A DNA stretch of 64,000 bases, from NCBI RefSeq assembly GCF_012650175.1, contig NZ_JAAILI010000086.1:1-64000 (forward strand), read 5' to 3'. This DNA comes from Sphingomonas sp. S2M10 (lineage in GTDB: Bacteria; Pseudomonadota; Alphaproteobacteria; Sphingomonadales; Sphingomonadaceae). Every line of letters starts with the position of its first letter. The first letter of the stretch is position 1. A program made the position numbers and the translations under genes. Positions 48,254 through 56,572 of the stretch are shown in pieces. Under the pieces are notes generated by a model. The model did no database searches. It saw only the letters and a program-made list of their open reading frames with translations, and was not told the origin of the DNA.

Positions 48254-50976
48254 GCTTCCCCGATGTGAACGCTGGCGGTCTCTCCCGCCTCATGCCGCAT
48301 GCCGGGCCCCAAGGAAAGCTGAACCCGCTCGACCGCGGCGTCGAGCGTGGTGCGCGTGATGCGCGTCCCCGGGGGAAATGCATCGAGCAGTCGAGAAGGC
48401 GTGGCAGCGGAGAGCAGTACGAAGGCGCCGCGATCGTCGGCGCGGCGGATCAGCCGGCCGAACGCCTGCGCGAGCCGGGCGCGGACGATGCGATCGTCAT
48501 AGGCCGAGCCGCCGCCGGCCAGCCGCCGCGCCGCGTGGAGCACGCTCGGTTTGGGCCAGGGCACGCCTTCCATCACCACCAGCCGCAGCGAATCGCCGGG
48601 CACGTCCACCCCGTCGCGCAGCGCATCGGTGCCGATCAGCGAGGCGCGCGGATCGTCGCGGAAGATGTCGACCAGCGTGCCGGTGTCGATCGGGTCGACA
48701 TGCTGGGCAAGCAGCGGCAGCCCGTCGCGGGCCAGCCGGTCGGCGATGCGCGCATGGACGGCGCGGAGACGGCGAATCGCGGTGAACAGCCCGAGCGTGC
48801 CGCCGCCGGCGGCGGCGATCAGCCGGGCATAGGCGTTGGCAAGCGCGGCCATGTCGCCGCGCTTGACGTCGGTGACGATCAGCACCTCGGCCTGGTTCGG
48901 ATAGTCGAACGGGCTCGCCGCCGCGAAGCGCTGGGCGGGGCGGAGCAGGTGAGTGCTGCCGGAGCGCGCCTCGGCCACGTCCCAATCGCCTCCGGCGCGC
49001 AAGGTAGCGGAGGTGACGAGCACGCCGTGCGCGGGTTCAAGCACGGTCTTGGCGAGCGGCTTGGCGGGGTCGAGCCAGTGGCGGTGCAGGCCGATGTCGA
49101 ACTCGCGGCCTTCGACCCGGTCGACGGCGAGCCAGTCGACGAACTCGGGATCGGCCGGGCCGCCGATCCGCGCGATCAGCGCGAGCCAGGCGCCGACGGT
49201 ATCCACCCGCCAGCCGAGCGAGGCGATTGCGCCTTCGATGCGGGCGCGAGCCGGGCCGTCCATCCAGTCGGGCGCCTCGGCCAGCACCGCCTCCAGCCGA
49301 CGACCGAGCACCACCATTGGACGGAGCAAGGCGTCGAGCGCGGCCGTAGCGTTACCGGCAGCTTCGACCAGCGCGGCATCGGGTTCGGTGAGTTCGGTCT
49401 CCAGCCCATAGCCCGCATCTGCCGAGCCGTTGGCGTCGCGCGCATAGACCAGGCCGCGCACCGCGGCCAGCAGCGCTTCAATTGGGCCGAAGGGCTCGCC
49501 TTCGTTGAGGCGCTGAAGCCAGCCGTCGCTCGGCAGCGCGCGGGCGGCGTCGACAGCCTCGGAAATGGCGCGGCCGCCGGCATCGTCATAGCTGGCGACG
49601 TCGGAGAGGCGGGCGGCGAGGCCCCGGCGGCGTCCGCGCGAGCCGGATTCGGGGCCCGTCAGCCAGCGGCGCAGCTCGATCGCTTCCTGCCCGGTGAGCG
49701 CGACGGAGAACATTGCGTCGGCGGCGTCGAACAGATGGTGACCCTCGTCGAACACATAGCGGGTCGGGCGAGTCTGGTTCTCGCGACCGCGCGCGGCATT
49801 GACCATCACCAGCGCGTGGTTGGCGATGACGATGTCGGCATCGGCGCTGGCGCGGGCGGCGCGCTCGATGAAGCATTTCCGGTAATGCGGGCAGCCGGCA
49901 TAGATGCACTCGCCGCGCCGGTCGGTGAGCGCGGTGGAGCCGTTGCGGCGGAACAGCGTCGGCAACCAGCCGGGCAGGTCGCCGCCGATCATGTCGCCAT
50001 CGGCGGTATAGGCGGCCCAGCGCGCGACCAGCTGGGCGAGGATCGCGGCGCGGCCGGCGAACCCGCCCTGCAGCGCATCCTCCAGATTGAGCAGGCAGAC
50101 ATAATTCTCGCGCCCCTTCCGGGTCACGATGCGGGCACGGCGCTGTGCGGCATCGGGAAACAGCCGCTCGCCTTCATTGCCGAGCTGGCGCTGCAGCGCC
50201 TTGGTGAAGGTGGAGACCCAGACCGGCCCGCCTGCCTTTTCCGCCCAGAGCGAGGCGGGAGCGAGATAGCCGAGCGTCTTGCCGATGCCGGTGCCGGCCT
50301 CGGCCAGCACGAGGTTGGGGGTGTCCGGCACGCTGCGCGGTGCGAAGGCTTGGGCGGCGGCCTCGGCATAGTCGCGCTGACCCTGGCGTCGCTCGGCCGT
50401 GGCGCCGGTGAGGCGGGCGAGGCGCTCTGCGACGTCCGCAGGATCGAGGGTGATGGTGCGCGGGGCGGGGCGGGGGGCGCCCTCCTCCCATTCGGGCAGC
50501 TTGGAGAAGAGCCAGCGCTCGGCGCGCTCGGGCTTGGCGATGCGCTGGCCAAGTGCTGCGCTCCACGGCCAGCGCAGCCGGCCGAGCGATTGCAGCCCGT
50601 GCCACGCGCCCTCGCGCTCGGGCCAGTCACCCTCGGCCAGCGCAAGCAGCGCGGCGGCGGCAGCGCGTAGAAAAGCGGCGACCTGCGCGTCGTCTTCCGG
50701 CGGCTCCAGGCCGCAGGCGCGGGCAAGGCCCTTGGGCGTCGGCACCATGAACCGGGCGGGACGCAGGAATGCGAACAGCTCGAGCAGGTCGAGCCCGCTG
50801 AGTTCGGGATGGCCGAGCCGCTGGCCGACGAGCGGGGCGTTGAGCAGCAGCACCGGCGTATCGGCTGCGATCCGGATCGCTTCGCCGCGGCTCAGCCCGC
50901 GCGTGCCCTCGGCCGTGGCGATCCATACGCCCGAATGGCTGGCGTGGAGGGCGGGATAGGGGAGCGGCGGCAGCAT
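48250..50976 (-). CDS. DinG/XPD-family ATP-dependent DNA helicase
   Basis: The 908-residue protein is an iron-sulfur superfamily 2 helicase. Walker A AEAGTGIGKTLGYLAP lies near residue 225; the Fe-S cluster cysteines are in ENYVCLLN and CIYAGCPHYRKCF; the DEAH-type box reads FDEGHHLFDAAD. The C-terminal motor has HGVLVTSATLRAGGDWD and RLAQAFGRLIRRADDRGAF. The N-terminal ~200 residues may be a remnant of the exonuclease-like domain seen in some DinG proteins, but I see no intact exonuclease motif. The ATG at 50976 was chosen because further upstream codons are unlike the family. It is co-translated with sixA. Confidence 0.87.
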   Translation of the reverse strand: MLPPLPYPALHASHSGVWIATAEGTRGLSRGEAIRIAADTPVLLLNAPLVGQRLGHPELSGLDLLELFAFLRPARFMVPTPKGLARACGLEPPEDDAQVAAFLRAAAAALLALAEGDWPEREGAWHGLQSLGRLRWPWSAALGQRIAKPERAERWLFSKLPEWEEGAPRPAPRTITLDPADVAERLARLTGATAERRQGQRDYAEAAAQAFAPRSVPDTPNLVLAEAGTGIGKTLGYLAPASLWAEKAGGPVWVSTFTKALQRQLGNEGERLFPDAAQRRARIVTRKGRENYVCLLNLEDALQGGFAGRAAILAQLVARWAAYTADGDMIGGDLPGWLPTLFRRNGSTALTDRRGECIYAGCPHYRKCFIERAARASADADIVIANHALVMVNAARGRENQTRPTRYVFDEGHHLFDAADAMFSVALTGQEAIELRRWLTGPESGSRGRRRGLAARLSDVASYDDAGGRAISEAVDAARALPSDGWLQRLNEGEPFGPIEALLAAVRGLVYARDANGSADAGYGLETELTEPDAALVEAAGNATAALDALLRPMVVLGRRLEAVLAEAPDWMDGPARARIEGAIASLGWRVDTVGAWLALIARIGGPADPEFVDWLAVDRVEGREFDIGLHRHWLDPAKPLAKTVLEPAHGVLVTSATLRAGGDWDVAEARSGSTHLLRPAQRFAAASPFDYPNQAEVLIVTDVKRGDMAALANAYARLIAAAGGGTLGLFTAIRRLRAVHARIADRLARDGLPLLAQHVDPIDTGTLVDIFRDDPRASLIGTDALRDGVDVPGDSLRLVVMEGVPWPKPSVLHAARRLAGGGSAYDDRIVRARLAQAFGRLIRRADDRGAFVLLSAATPSRLLDAFPPGTRITRTTLDAAVERVQLSLGPGMRHEAGETASVHIGEA

Positions 50977-51064
50977 CGGACTGCAACACTTGTACACGAT
51001 GCGTTCCGCGATGACAGCGGCAATGCGCCGAGTGGTTCCTCTCCTTGCAGGCGATGCTCTTTTG

Positions 51065-51250
51065 CTATTCCTCCGGAATCTCCCGCCTGGCCTGGTCCAG
51101 CGTGCGCAACCTCCGCTCGGCCTCCGCCGCGTCGCGCGCCCTTTCTGCCTTGGTGCGGCCAAAGCGGGCGCGATTGGTCTCGGCTTCGGCTTTGGCAGTC
51201 GCTTTCGCTCTCGCTTTTCGCGCTTTGTTCAGGTTAAGGATCTCAGCCAT
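51065..51250 (-). CDS. DUF4169 protein
   Basis: This 61-residue, highly charged protein starts MAEILNLNKARKARAKATAK and continues with ANRARFGRTKAE-like repeats (here NRARFGRTKAERARDAAE). That pattern is the DUF4169 family, found only in alphaproteobacteria and of unknown function; the all-helical, Arg/Glu-rich build suggests a coiled coil or nucleic-acid binder. It is transcribed toward the DinG-like gene, 88 bp away, and divergent from ssb. Confidence 0.75.
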   Translation of the reverse strand: MAEILNLNKARKARAKATAKAEAETNRARFGRTKAERARDAAEAERRLRTLDQARREIPEE

Positions 51251-51311
51251 ATTTGAGTCTTTCTAGCGCCCCTGCATGCGGGCGCCCATCGTATATCGGA
51301 GTTTTTGCGGC

Positions 51312-51878
51312 ATGGCGGGCAGCGTCAACAAGGTGATCCTCGTCGGCAATCTGGGGCGCGACCCCGAGAGCCGGGCGTTCCAGAACGGCGGCAAGGTGGT
51401 GGAACTGCGCATCGCCACGTCCGAGAGCTGGAAGGACCGCAACAGCGGCGAGCGCAAGGAAAAGACCGAGTGGCACACGGTGAAGATCTTCTCCGAAGGT
51501 CTCGCCAATGTCGCCGAGCGCTATCTGCGCAAGGGCAGCAAGGTCTATCTCGAAGGCCAGCTGCAGACCCGCAAGTGGCAGGACCAGAGCGGCGCGGATC
51601 GCTATTCGACCGAAATCGTGCTGCAGGGCTTCAACGCGCAGATGGTACTGCTCGACGGTCCCGGCGGCGGCCAGGGTGCCGGCATGGGCGGTAGCCGCGG
51701 CGGCAGCGGCGGTGGCGACGATTGGGGCGCGGACGACTCGTTCGGCGGCGGTGGTGGCGGCGGCGGCGGTTTCGGCGGCGGCGCTCCGGCCGGGCGCGGC
51801 GGCGGGAACTTCAATGGCGGCGGCCAGCGCAGCGGCGGTGGCTTCCCCGACGATCTGGATGACGACGTGCCGTTCTGA
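51312..51878 (+). CDS. ssb: single-stranded DNA-binding protein
   Basis: The 188-residue protein has a canonical OB fold in the first ~115 residues (MAGSVNKVILVGNLGRDPE, SWKDRNSGERKEKTEWHTVKIF, KGSKVYLEGQLQTRKWQDQ). A ~60-residue linker almost entirely Gly with Ser, Arg and Asn follows, then the acidic tip DDLDDDVPF, which recruits repair and replication partners. The start ATG at 51312 gives the normal N-terminus. It is divergent from the DUF4169 gene with 61 bp between starts. Confidence 0.96.
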   Translation: MAGSVNKVILVGNLGRDPESRAFQNGGKVVELRIATSESWKDRNSGERKEKTEWHTVKIFSEGLANVAERYLRKGSKVYLEGQLQTRKWQDQSGADRYSTEIVLQGFNAQMVLLDGPGGGQGAGMGGSRGGSGGGDDWGADDSFGGGGGGGGGFGGGAPAGRGGGNFNGGGQRSGGGFPDDLDDDVPF

Positions 51879-52029
51879 TCAACCGCCCGTTCAGCGGCCC
51901 GCGCAGAGTAGGGGCGGCGCGGGGCCCGCGCATGCCCGTTCGTCTCAAGGGCGGAGGGAGCAAAGCACGCCATGCGCCGTTCCAGCTGTGGAGTCGGCGC
52001 AGGCGCGCGCAGGCGGAAGAGGGGCCCGG

Positions 52030-52497
52030 ATGCAAAGCCATCACCTTTTGGGACGAACATCGCTGCTGGCAGCGCTTGCCTTACTGGCGGCGTGCGGGCG
52101 GGGCGAGCGGACGACCGAGGACCCGGTGGGGCAGAATGTCGCGGCGGCAGCCGCGGCGGGAGTGCCGGCCAATGTCGCGGCGGCGGTCGATTGCAGCAAC
52201 ACGCCCGACTTCGTGCCCGTCTATGCCGATGCCACGATCCTCAGCTGCACCGCCGCGCCGGACGGGCTGGAAGGGCGGCATGTCAGCGGCAACCTGGTCT
52301 ATCAGACCGATGCTTCGGTCAAGCAGGTGCTGGGGTGGTCGCGTGCCCAGGCCAATGCCTCGGGCCTGAAATTCCGACGCGAGAACGGCTTCAGCTATGA
52401 GGCCGGAGAGGAATCCGAACGCAGCCTGCGCGTGGTGGCGGAAAGCCATCTCGGCCGCACCCGCGTGACCATCAGTTGGGGCCAGAAGGCCGCCTGA
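52030..52497 (+). CDS. small lipoprotein of unknown function
   Basis: The 155-residue product has a lipobox (LLAALALLAAC) followed by an Ala-rich spacer, then a C-terminal domain with VDCSNTPDFVPVYADATILSC (possible disulfide pair) and the alternating-strand segments NLVYQTDASVKQVLGWSR and RVVAESHLGRTRVTISW. I do not recognise the family. AGAGGGG lies a few bases before the ATG. It stands alone after ssb, with 151 bp between stop and start, and converges on the Sel1-like gene at five bases. Confidence 0.6.
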   Translation: MQSHHLLGRTSLLAALALLAACGRGERTTEDPVGQNVAAAAAAGVPANVAAAVDCSNTPDFVPVYADATILSCTAAPDGLEGRHVSGNLVYQTDASVKQVLGWSRAQANASGLKFRRENGFSYEAGEESERSLRVVAESHLGRTRVTISWGQKAA

Positions 52498-52502
52498 CGG
52501 GT

Positions 52503-52799
52503 TCAGGCTGCGCGGCTCTCCAGGCCCCGGAGCCATGCGCGGGCGGCTTTCTGCGCTTCGATGATCTCGCGCGCGGTCATGTCCTCGGCGATGTCGGCGC
52601 GGCAGGCCTGCGCCTCGACGCTGCCGGTCATCGCGGCGATGTTGAACCATTTGTGCGCTTCGACCAGGTCGATCTTCATGCCTTCTGCGCCGCTGGAATA
52701 GACAACGCCCAGATCGAAACAGGCATCCGCGCTGCCGCGGGCCGCGTCGCGCAGCCGGCTTTCCACCAGGAACCGCGCGCTCTTCTCACTATTCGCCAT
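52503..52799 (-). CDS. Sel1-repeat protein
   Basis: The 98-residue protein has one or two Sel1-like helical repeats: RGSADACFDLGVVYSSGAEG and DLVEAHKWFNIAAMTGSVEAQ, with the consensus Ala-x-x-x-Leu-Gly-x-x-Tyr and the Ala-x-x-Trp-(Phe/Tyr)-x-x-Ala-Ala pattern. Such proteins are adaptors. There is no signal peptide, so it is cytoplasmic. The start was set at ATG 52799 rather than GTG 52805. It lies 88 bp after panC on the same strand, and a 17 bp palindrome sits in between. Confidence 0.72.
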   Translation of the reverse strand: MANSEKSARFLVESRLRDAARGSADACFDLGVVYSSGAEGMKIDLVEAHKWFNIAAMTGSVEAQACRADIAEDMTAREIIEAQKAARAWLRGLESRAA

Positions 52800-52862
52800 G
52801 ATCACTTCGCCCCAGAATCGACTTGTTCTGAAGGCGAATCTGCGTTCGAACGGACAATAAAA

Positions 52863-52879
52863 GGTTAAGCGGCTTAACC
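52863..52879. promoter_or_regulatory. 17 bp perfect dyad upstream of Sel1 gene
   Basis: GGTTAAGC-G-GCTTAACC has perfect 8-base arms around one central base. It lies 64-80 bp before the Sel1-repeat ATG and 9 bp after the panC stop. It resembles a dimeric-regulator operator more than a terminator, since no U-run follows on either strand. Confidence 0.4.
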
Positions 52880-52887
52880 GTAATAGT

Positions 52888-53721
52888 TCATAGCACGGGG
52901 ATGTTGTCGATCAGCCGCGTGCCGCCGATCCGGGCAGCGGCGAGCAGCCGCATCGGCTGCCCCTCCACCGGCGCTGTCAGCGACTCGGCATCGACCAGCG
53001 CCACATAATCCACCTCGAACCCCGCGGCCGCCAGCGACTCCTGCGCCTGGGCGAGTGCCGCCTGTCGGTCCCCGCCATCGCCGATCGCCTTGGCGGCGGC
53101 GCCAAGCGCGCGCGGCAGTGCCACCGCGCGCGCGCGATCCTCGGGCATCAGATAGGCGTTGCGCGAGGATAGGGCGAGGCCGTCATCCTCGCGCTGGGTC
53201 GGCACGCCCTGGATCTCGATTCCCATGTCCAGATCGGCGACCATGCGACGAATCACCTGGAGCTGCTGCCAATCCTTCTCGCCAAACAGCGCGACGTCCG
53301 GGCGAACCTGGTGGAAAAGCTTTGACACGACAGTTGCCACACCATCGAAGTGGCCGGGGCGATGCGCGCCGTCGAGCGGCTCGCTCACGCCTGCGACTCG
53401 GACGCTGGTTGCAAAGCCGTCCGGGTACATGGTCTCGGGCGTCGGCATCCAAAGCAGATCGACCCCGGCATTGGCGAGCATCCGCGAATCGGCCTGCTCG
53501 CGGCGTGGATATTTTGCCAGATCCTCATTGGGGCCGAACTGGATCGGATTGACGAAGATCGACACGATCACGCGGGTGCCTGCGCGCTTGGCGGCTTCAA
53601 CCAGCGCCATATGCCCGTCATGCAACGCGCCCATGGTGGGCACGAAGGCCAGCCGGGCGCCTTCGCTACGGAAGGCGTCCAGCGCCTGGCGAAGATCGTC
53701 GATCTGGCGAACGGTTTGCAC
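52888..53721 (-). CDS. panC: pantothenate synthetase
   Basis: The 277-residue enzyme joins pantoate and beta-alanine to make pantothenate. It has the HIGH-like FVPTMGALHDGHMALVE, the IFVNPIQFGPNEDLAKYPR segment, GHFDGVATVVSKLFHQVRPDVALFGEKDWQQ and the second nucleotide-binding motif LALSSRNAYL. The start is GTG at 53721, since sequence before it does not resemble PanC. It is divergent from mipZ. panB and panD are not in the window. Confidence 0.94.
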   Translation of the reverse strand: MQTVRQIDDLRQALDAFRSEGARLAFVPTMGALHDGHMALVEAAKRAGTRVIVSIFVNPIQFGPNEDLAKYPRREQADSRMLANAGVDLLWMPTPETMYPDGFATSVRVAGVSEPLDGAHRPGHFDGVATVVSKLFHQVRPDVALFGEKDWQQLQVIRRMVADLDMGIEIQGVPTQREDDGLALSSRNAYLMPEDRARAVALPRALGAAAKAIGDGGDRQAALAQAQESLAAAGFEVDYVALVDAESLTAPVEGQPMRLLAAARIGGTRLIDNIPVL

Positions 53722-53801
53722 GCTTGGGCACTTTCGATATGAACGGAAGCGGGGCCTTCTATGGGGGGGAGGCCGCCCGATCAAGTGAAGGAATAGCTGC
53801 G

Positions 53802-54596
53802 TTGAATCAGCCCGCTAAACGACTGCATGTGCTGGTTTTTGCCAATGAAAAGGGCGGCACGGGCAAGTCGACCACCGCGGTGCATGCAGCGATTGCGCTC
53901 GCTTCCAAGGGCGCGCGCGTCGCCTGTTTCGACCTTGATCACCGCCAGCGGACGATGGGCCGCTACCTCGACAACCGTCGGGCCACGATCCGGCGCACGG
54001 GGCGCGAGCTGCCGATGCCCGTCTATGAGACGCATGACGGCGAGAGCATGGACTTCTTCACCGACACGCTGGATCGACTCGGCGAAGGTGCCGACTTCCT
54101 GGTGATCGACACGCCCGGTCGGGACGACAAGTTCGCGCGCATCTCCGTCACCAACGCCGACACGCTGGTCACGCCGATGAACGACAGCTTCGTCGATTTC
54201 GACCTGATCGGCCAGGTCGATCCGGACAGCTTCCGGGTCACGCGGCCGAGCTTCTATTCGGAGATGATCTGGGAATCGCGCAAGCGCCGCGCCAAGGCGG
54301 ACGGCGAGACGATCGACTGGGTGGTGCTGCGCAACCGCATGCAGCACATCGAGGCACGCAACATGAAGCGCGTGTCCGAAGCGATCGACCAGCTTTCCAA
54401 GCGTGTCGGCTTCCGCGTGATCTCGGGCCTGTCCGAGCGGGTAATCTATCGCGAGCTGTTCCCGCAGGGGCTGACGATGCTCGACTCGCGCGAATTCGGC
54501 GAGATGGGGCTCAGCCATGTCGCGGCGCGCCAGGAGCTGCGCGAGATGATGGCCGGCTTGGCCCTGCCTGATGTCAGCGCGCCGCTGTTCGCCTGA
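53802..54596 (+). CDS. mipZ: division-plane positioning ATPase MipZ
   Basis: The 264-residue ParA-type ATPase has the deviant Walker A FANEKGGTGKSTTAVH, the catalytic Asp in CFDLDHRQRTMGRYL, and IDTPGRDDKFARIS, then TPMNDSFVDFDLIGQVD, which is specific to MipZ rather than to chromosome-partitioning ParA. In Caulobacter MipZ forms gradients from ParB that block FtsZ assembly away from midcell. TTG at 53802 is favoured as start: GAAGGA lies nine bases before it and it matches the normal N-terminus, six residues before LHVLVFANEKGG. An upstream ATG at 53739 would leave only 17 bp to panC. A J-domain gene follows immediately. Confidence 0.88.
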   Translation: MNQPAKRLHVLVFANEKGGTGKSTTAVHAAIALASKGARVACFDLDHRQRTMGRYLDNRRATIRRTGRELPMPVYETHDGESMDFFTDTLDRLGEGADFLVIDTPGRDDKFARISVTNADTLVTPMNDSFVDFDLIGQVDPDSFRVTRPSFYSEMIWESRKRRAKADGETIDWVVLRNRMQHIEARNMKRVSEAIDQLSKRVGFRVISGLSERVIYRELFPQGLTMLDSREFGEMGLSHVAARQELREMMAGLALPDVSAPLFA

Positions 54597-54856
54597 TGAC
54601 AAAGGTCCTGATCGCGGCAGCACTGCTCTATATCCTGTGGCGCTGGCTGCAGCCGAAGAAGACGCCAGTCGCACCGCCGCCCCGGCTCGGCGAAAGCGAG
54701 GCGCGGGCGATCCTCGGCGTCGATGCGGCGGCGGGTCCCGACGAAATCCGCGCGGCGCACCGAAGGCTCGTCTCGGCGCTGCACCCGGACCGCGGCGGCT
54801 CGGCCGAGCTTACCCGGCGGATCAATCTGGCCCGCGATACGTTGCTGCGCGGCTGA
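54596..54856 (+). CDS. membrane-anchored J-domain protein
   Basis: The 86-residue protein starts with a single membrane segment (VLIAAALLYILWRWL), then a Pro-rich spacer and a short J domain. It includes EARAILGVDAAAGPDEIRAAHRRLVSALHPDRGGSAEL with the essential His-Pro-Asp. That topology matches small Tim14-like or DjlC-like DnaK co-chaperones that work at the inner membrane. It starts inside the mipZ stop (TGATG), so it is coupled with mipZ; why a co-chaperone travels with a division regulator is unknown. Confidence 0.82.
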   Translation: MTKVLIAAALLYILWRWLQPKKTPVAPPPRLGESEARAILGVDAAAGPDEIRAAHRRLVSALHPDRGGSAELTRRINLARDTLLRG

Positions 54857-54994
54857 GGTCCGTCCTCTCCACGTAACAATTGCCTGTAACGATGCTGCAG
54901 TGCAAAATATTTAACCATTCCGTGTCGCGGGCGACTTGAAACTTCCTTTCGAGTGGCGGAAGAGGCACGCATCTTTACCTTCGGGAGGGCATGA
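54857..54994. other. 138 bp intergenic region upstream of pgmG
   Basis: This gap is AT-richer than the surroundings and contains TTAACCAT at 54911-54918, which equals a known CtrA half-site sequence from Caulobacter; a second TTAA at the right spacing is not visible. A good Shine-Dalgarno, GGGAGG at 54982-54987, precedes the pgmG ATG. There is no clear -35/-10 pair and no other gene. Confidence 0.35.
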
Positions 54995-56383
54995 ATGACG
55001 CACCGTTTCGATCCGACGTCGCTGCGCGAATACGACATCCGCGGAATCGTGGGGAAGACGCTGGGTCCGGACGACGCTCGCGCGATCGGCCGCGGCTTCG
55101 CAACGCTGCTGCGCCGCGCCGGCGGCCGCCGGGTGGCGGTGGGCCGCGACGGCCGCATCTCCTCGCCGATGCTGGAAGCCGCGCTGATCGAGGGCCTGAC
55201 CGCCTCGGGCTGCGACGTGGTGCGCACCGGCATGGGCCCGACGCCGATGCTATATTATGCCGAGGCAACGCTGGAGGTGGATGGCGGCATCCAGATTACC
55301 GGCAGTCACAATCCCGGCAACTACAACGGCTTCAAGATGGTGTTCCAGCACCGCTCGTTCTTCGGGCAGGACATCCAGACGCTGGGCAAGATGGCGGCGG
55401 AAGGCGATTGGGACGAGGGCGATGGCACCGAGACGGTGACCGACGCGGACATCGAGGATCTGTATGTCAGCCGCCTCATCGCTGGCTATGCGGGCGGTTC
55501 CTACAAGATCGGCTGGGACGCCGGCAACGGCGCCGCTGGCCCGGTGATCGAGAAGCTCGTCAAGCTGCTGCCGGGTGAGCACCATACGCTGTTCACCGAT
55601 GTGGACGGTAATTTCCCCAACCATCATCCCGATCCTACCGAAGAGAAGAATCTCGCCGATCTGAAGAAGCTGGTCGCCGAGAAGAACCTCGATTTCGGTC
55701 TCGCTTTCGACGGCGACGGCGATCGGCTGGGCGCGATCGACGGCCAGGGCCGGGTGGTGTGGGGCGACCAGCTGCTCGCCATCCTCGCCGAGCCGGTGCT
55801 GCGGATCGATCCGGGCGCGACGATCATCGCCGACGTCAAGGCCAGCCAGGCGCTCTACGACCGGATCGCCGAGCTCGGCGGCAAGCCGGTGATGTGGAAG
55901 ACCGGCCACAGCCTGATCAAGACTAAGATGAAGGAAACTGGCGCCCCGCTCGCGGGCGAGATGAGCGGCCACATCTTCTTCGCGCAGGATTATTACGGCT
56001 TCGACGACGCCCAATATGCGGCGATCCGCCTGATCCAGGCGGTGCACGTGATCGGCAAGTCGCTCACCCAGATCAAGGACGAGATGCCGGCGATGGTCAA
56101 CACGCCGGAGATGCGCTTCCAGGTCGACGAGAGCCGCAAGTTCCCGGTGGTCGAGGAAGTGCTCGACCGGCTCGAGGCCGATGGTGCCGAGGTCGACCGC
56201 ACCGACGGCGCGCGGGTCAACACGCCGGACGGCTGGTGGCTGCTGCGCGCGTCGAACACCCAGGACGTGCTGGTCGCGCGCGCCGAGGCGAAGAGCCAGG
56301 AAGGCCTCGACCGGCTGATGGCGCAGATCGACGACCAGCTGGCCAAGAGCGGCATCGTCCGCGGCGAGCAGGCAGCGCATTGA
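54995..56383 (+). CDS. pgmG: phosphomannomutase/phosphoglucomutase
   Basis: The 462-residue protein is the bifunctional alpha-D-phosphohexomutase that supplies glucose-1-phosphate and mannose-1-phosphate for surface glycans; in Sphingomonas elodea the homologue PgmG feeds gellan synthesis. It has FREYDIRG-type entry (SLREYDIRGIVGKTL), the phosphoserine loop GIQITGSHNPGNYNGFK, the metal site AFDGDGDRLGAID, the sugar loop LAGEMSGHIFF and the phosphate-binding LLRASNTQ. All four domains are complete. It stands alone with its own ribosome-binding site. Downstream are hairpins and a dispersed repeat before the convergent pirin gene. Confidence 0.93.
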   Translation: MTHRFDPTSLREYDIRGIVGKTLGPDDARAIGRGFATLLRRAGGRRVAVGRDGRISSPMLEAALIEGLTASGCDVVRTGMGPTPMLYYAEATLEVDGGIQITGSHNPGNYNGFKMVFQHRSFFGQDIQTLGKMAAEGDWDEGDGTETVTDADIEDLYVSRLIAGYAGGSYKIGWDAGNGAAGPVIEKLVKLLPGEHHTLFTDVDGNFPNHHPDPTEEKNLADLKKLVAEKNLDFGLAFDGDGDRLGAIDGQGRVVWGDQLLAILAEPVLRIDPGATIIADVKASQALYDRIAELGGKPVMWKTGHSLIKTKMKETGAPLAGEMSGHIFFAQDYYGFDDAQYAAIRLIQAVHVIGKSLTQIKDEMPAMVNTPEMRFQVDESRKFPVVEEVLDRLEADGAEVDRTDGARVNTPDGWWLLRASNTQDVLVARAEAKSQEGLDRLMAQIDDQLAKSGIVRGEQAAH

Positions 56384-56393
56384 TGTGCTTTCT

Positions 56394-56458
56394 CTCTCCC
56401 TATCGGGGAGAGGGAGGGCTGACATGTAAGTTGGGGGAAGGCTTCCGCAGCCTTCCCC
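56394..56458. terminator. two hairpins after pgmG
   Basis: CTCTCCC (56394-56400) pairs with GGGAGAG (56406-56412), and GGGGAAGGC (56434-56442) pairs with GCCTTCCCC (56450-56458). They lie 10 to 75 bp after the pgmG stop and just before repeat R4. No U-run follows, so Rho-independent termination is uncertain. Confidence 0.4.
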
Positions 56459-56554
56459 GTCATCCCCGCGAAGGCGGGGATCCATTGGCGCTGAAGGTGC
56501 GGTTCCTTGCCCCAGCGCCGAGGGCAATGGATTCCCGCCGTCGCGGGAATGACA
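56458..56554. repeat. REPIN-like double-hairpin repeat, copy R4 (inverted)
   Basis: A ~97 bp copy between the convergent pgmG and pirin genes. The reverse complement of its core matches R3 and R5 (AAGGAACCGCACCTTCAGCG), so this copy lies in the opposite orientation. Outer arms are GTCATCCCCGCGAAGGCGGG and the partner ending GCGGGAATGAC. Confidence 0.75.
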
Positions 56555-56572
56555 ATAAGGAGGGTGGGCTGG

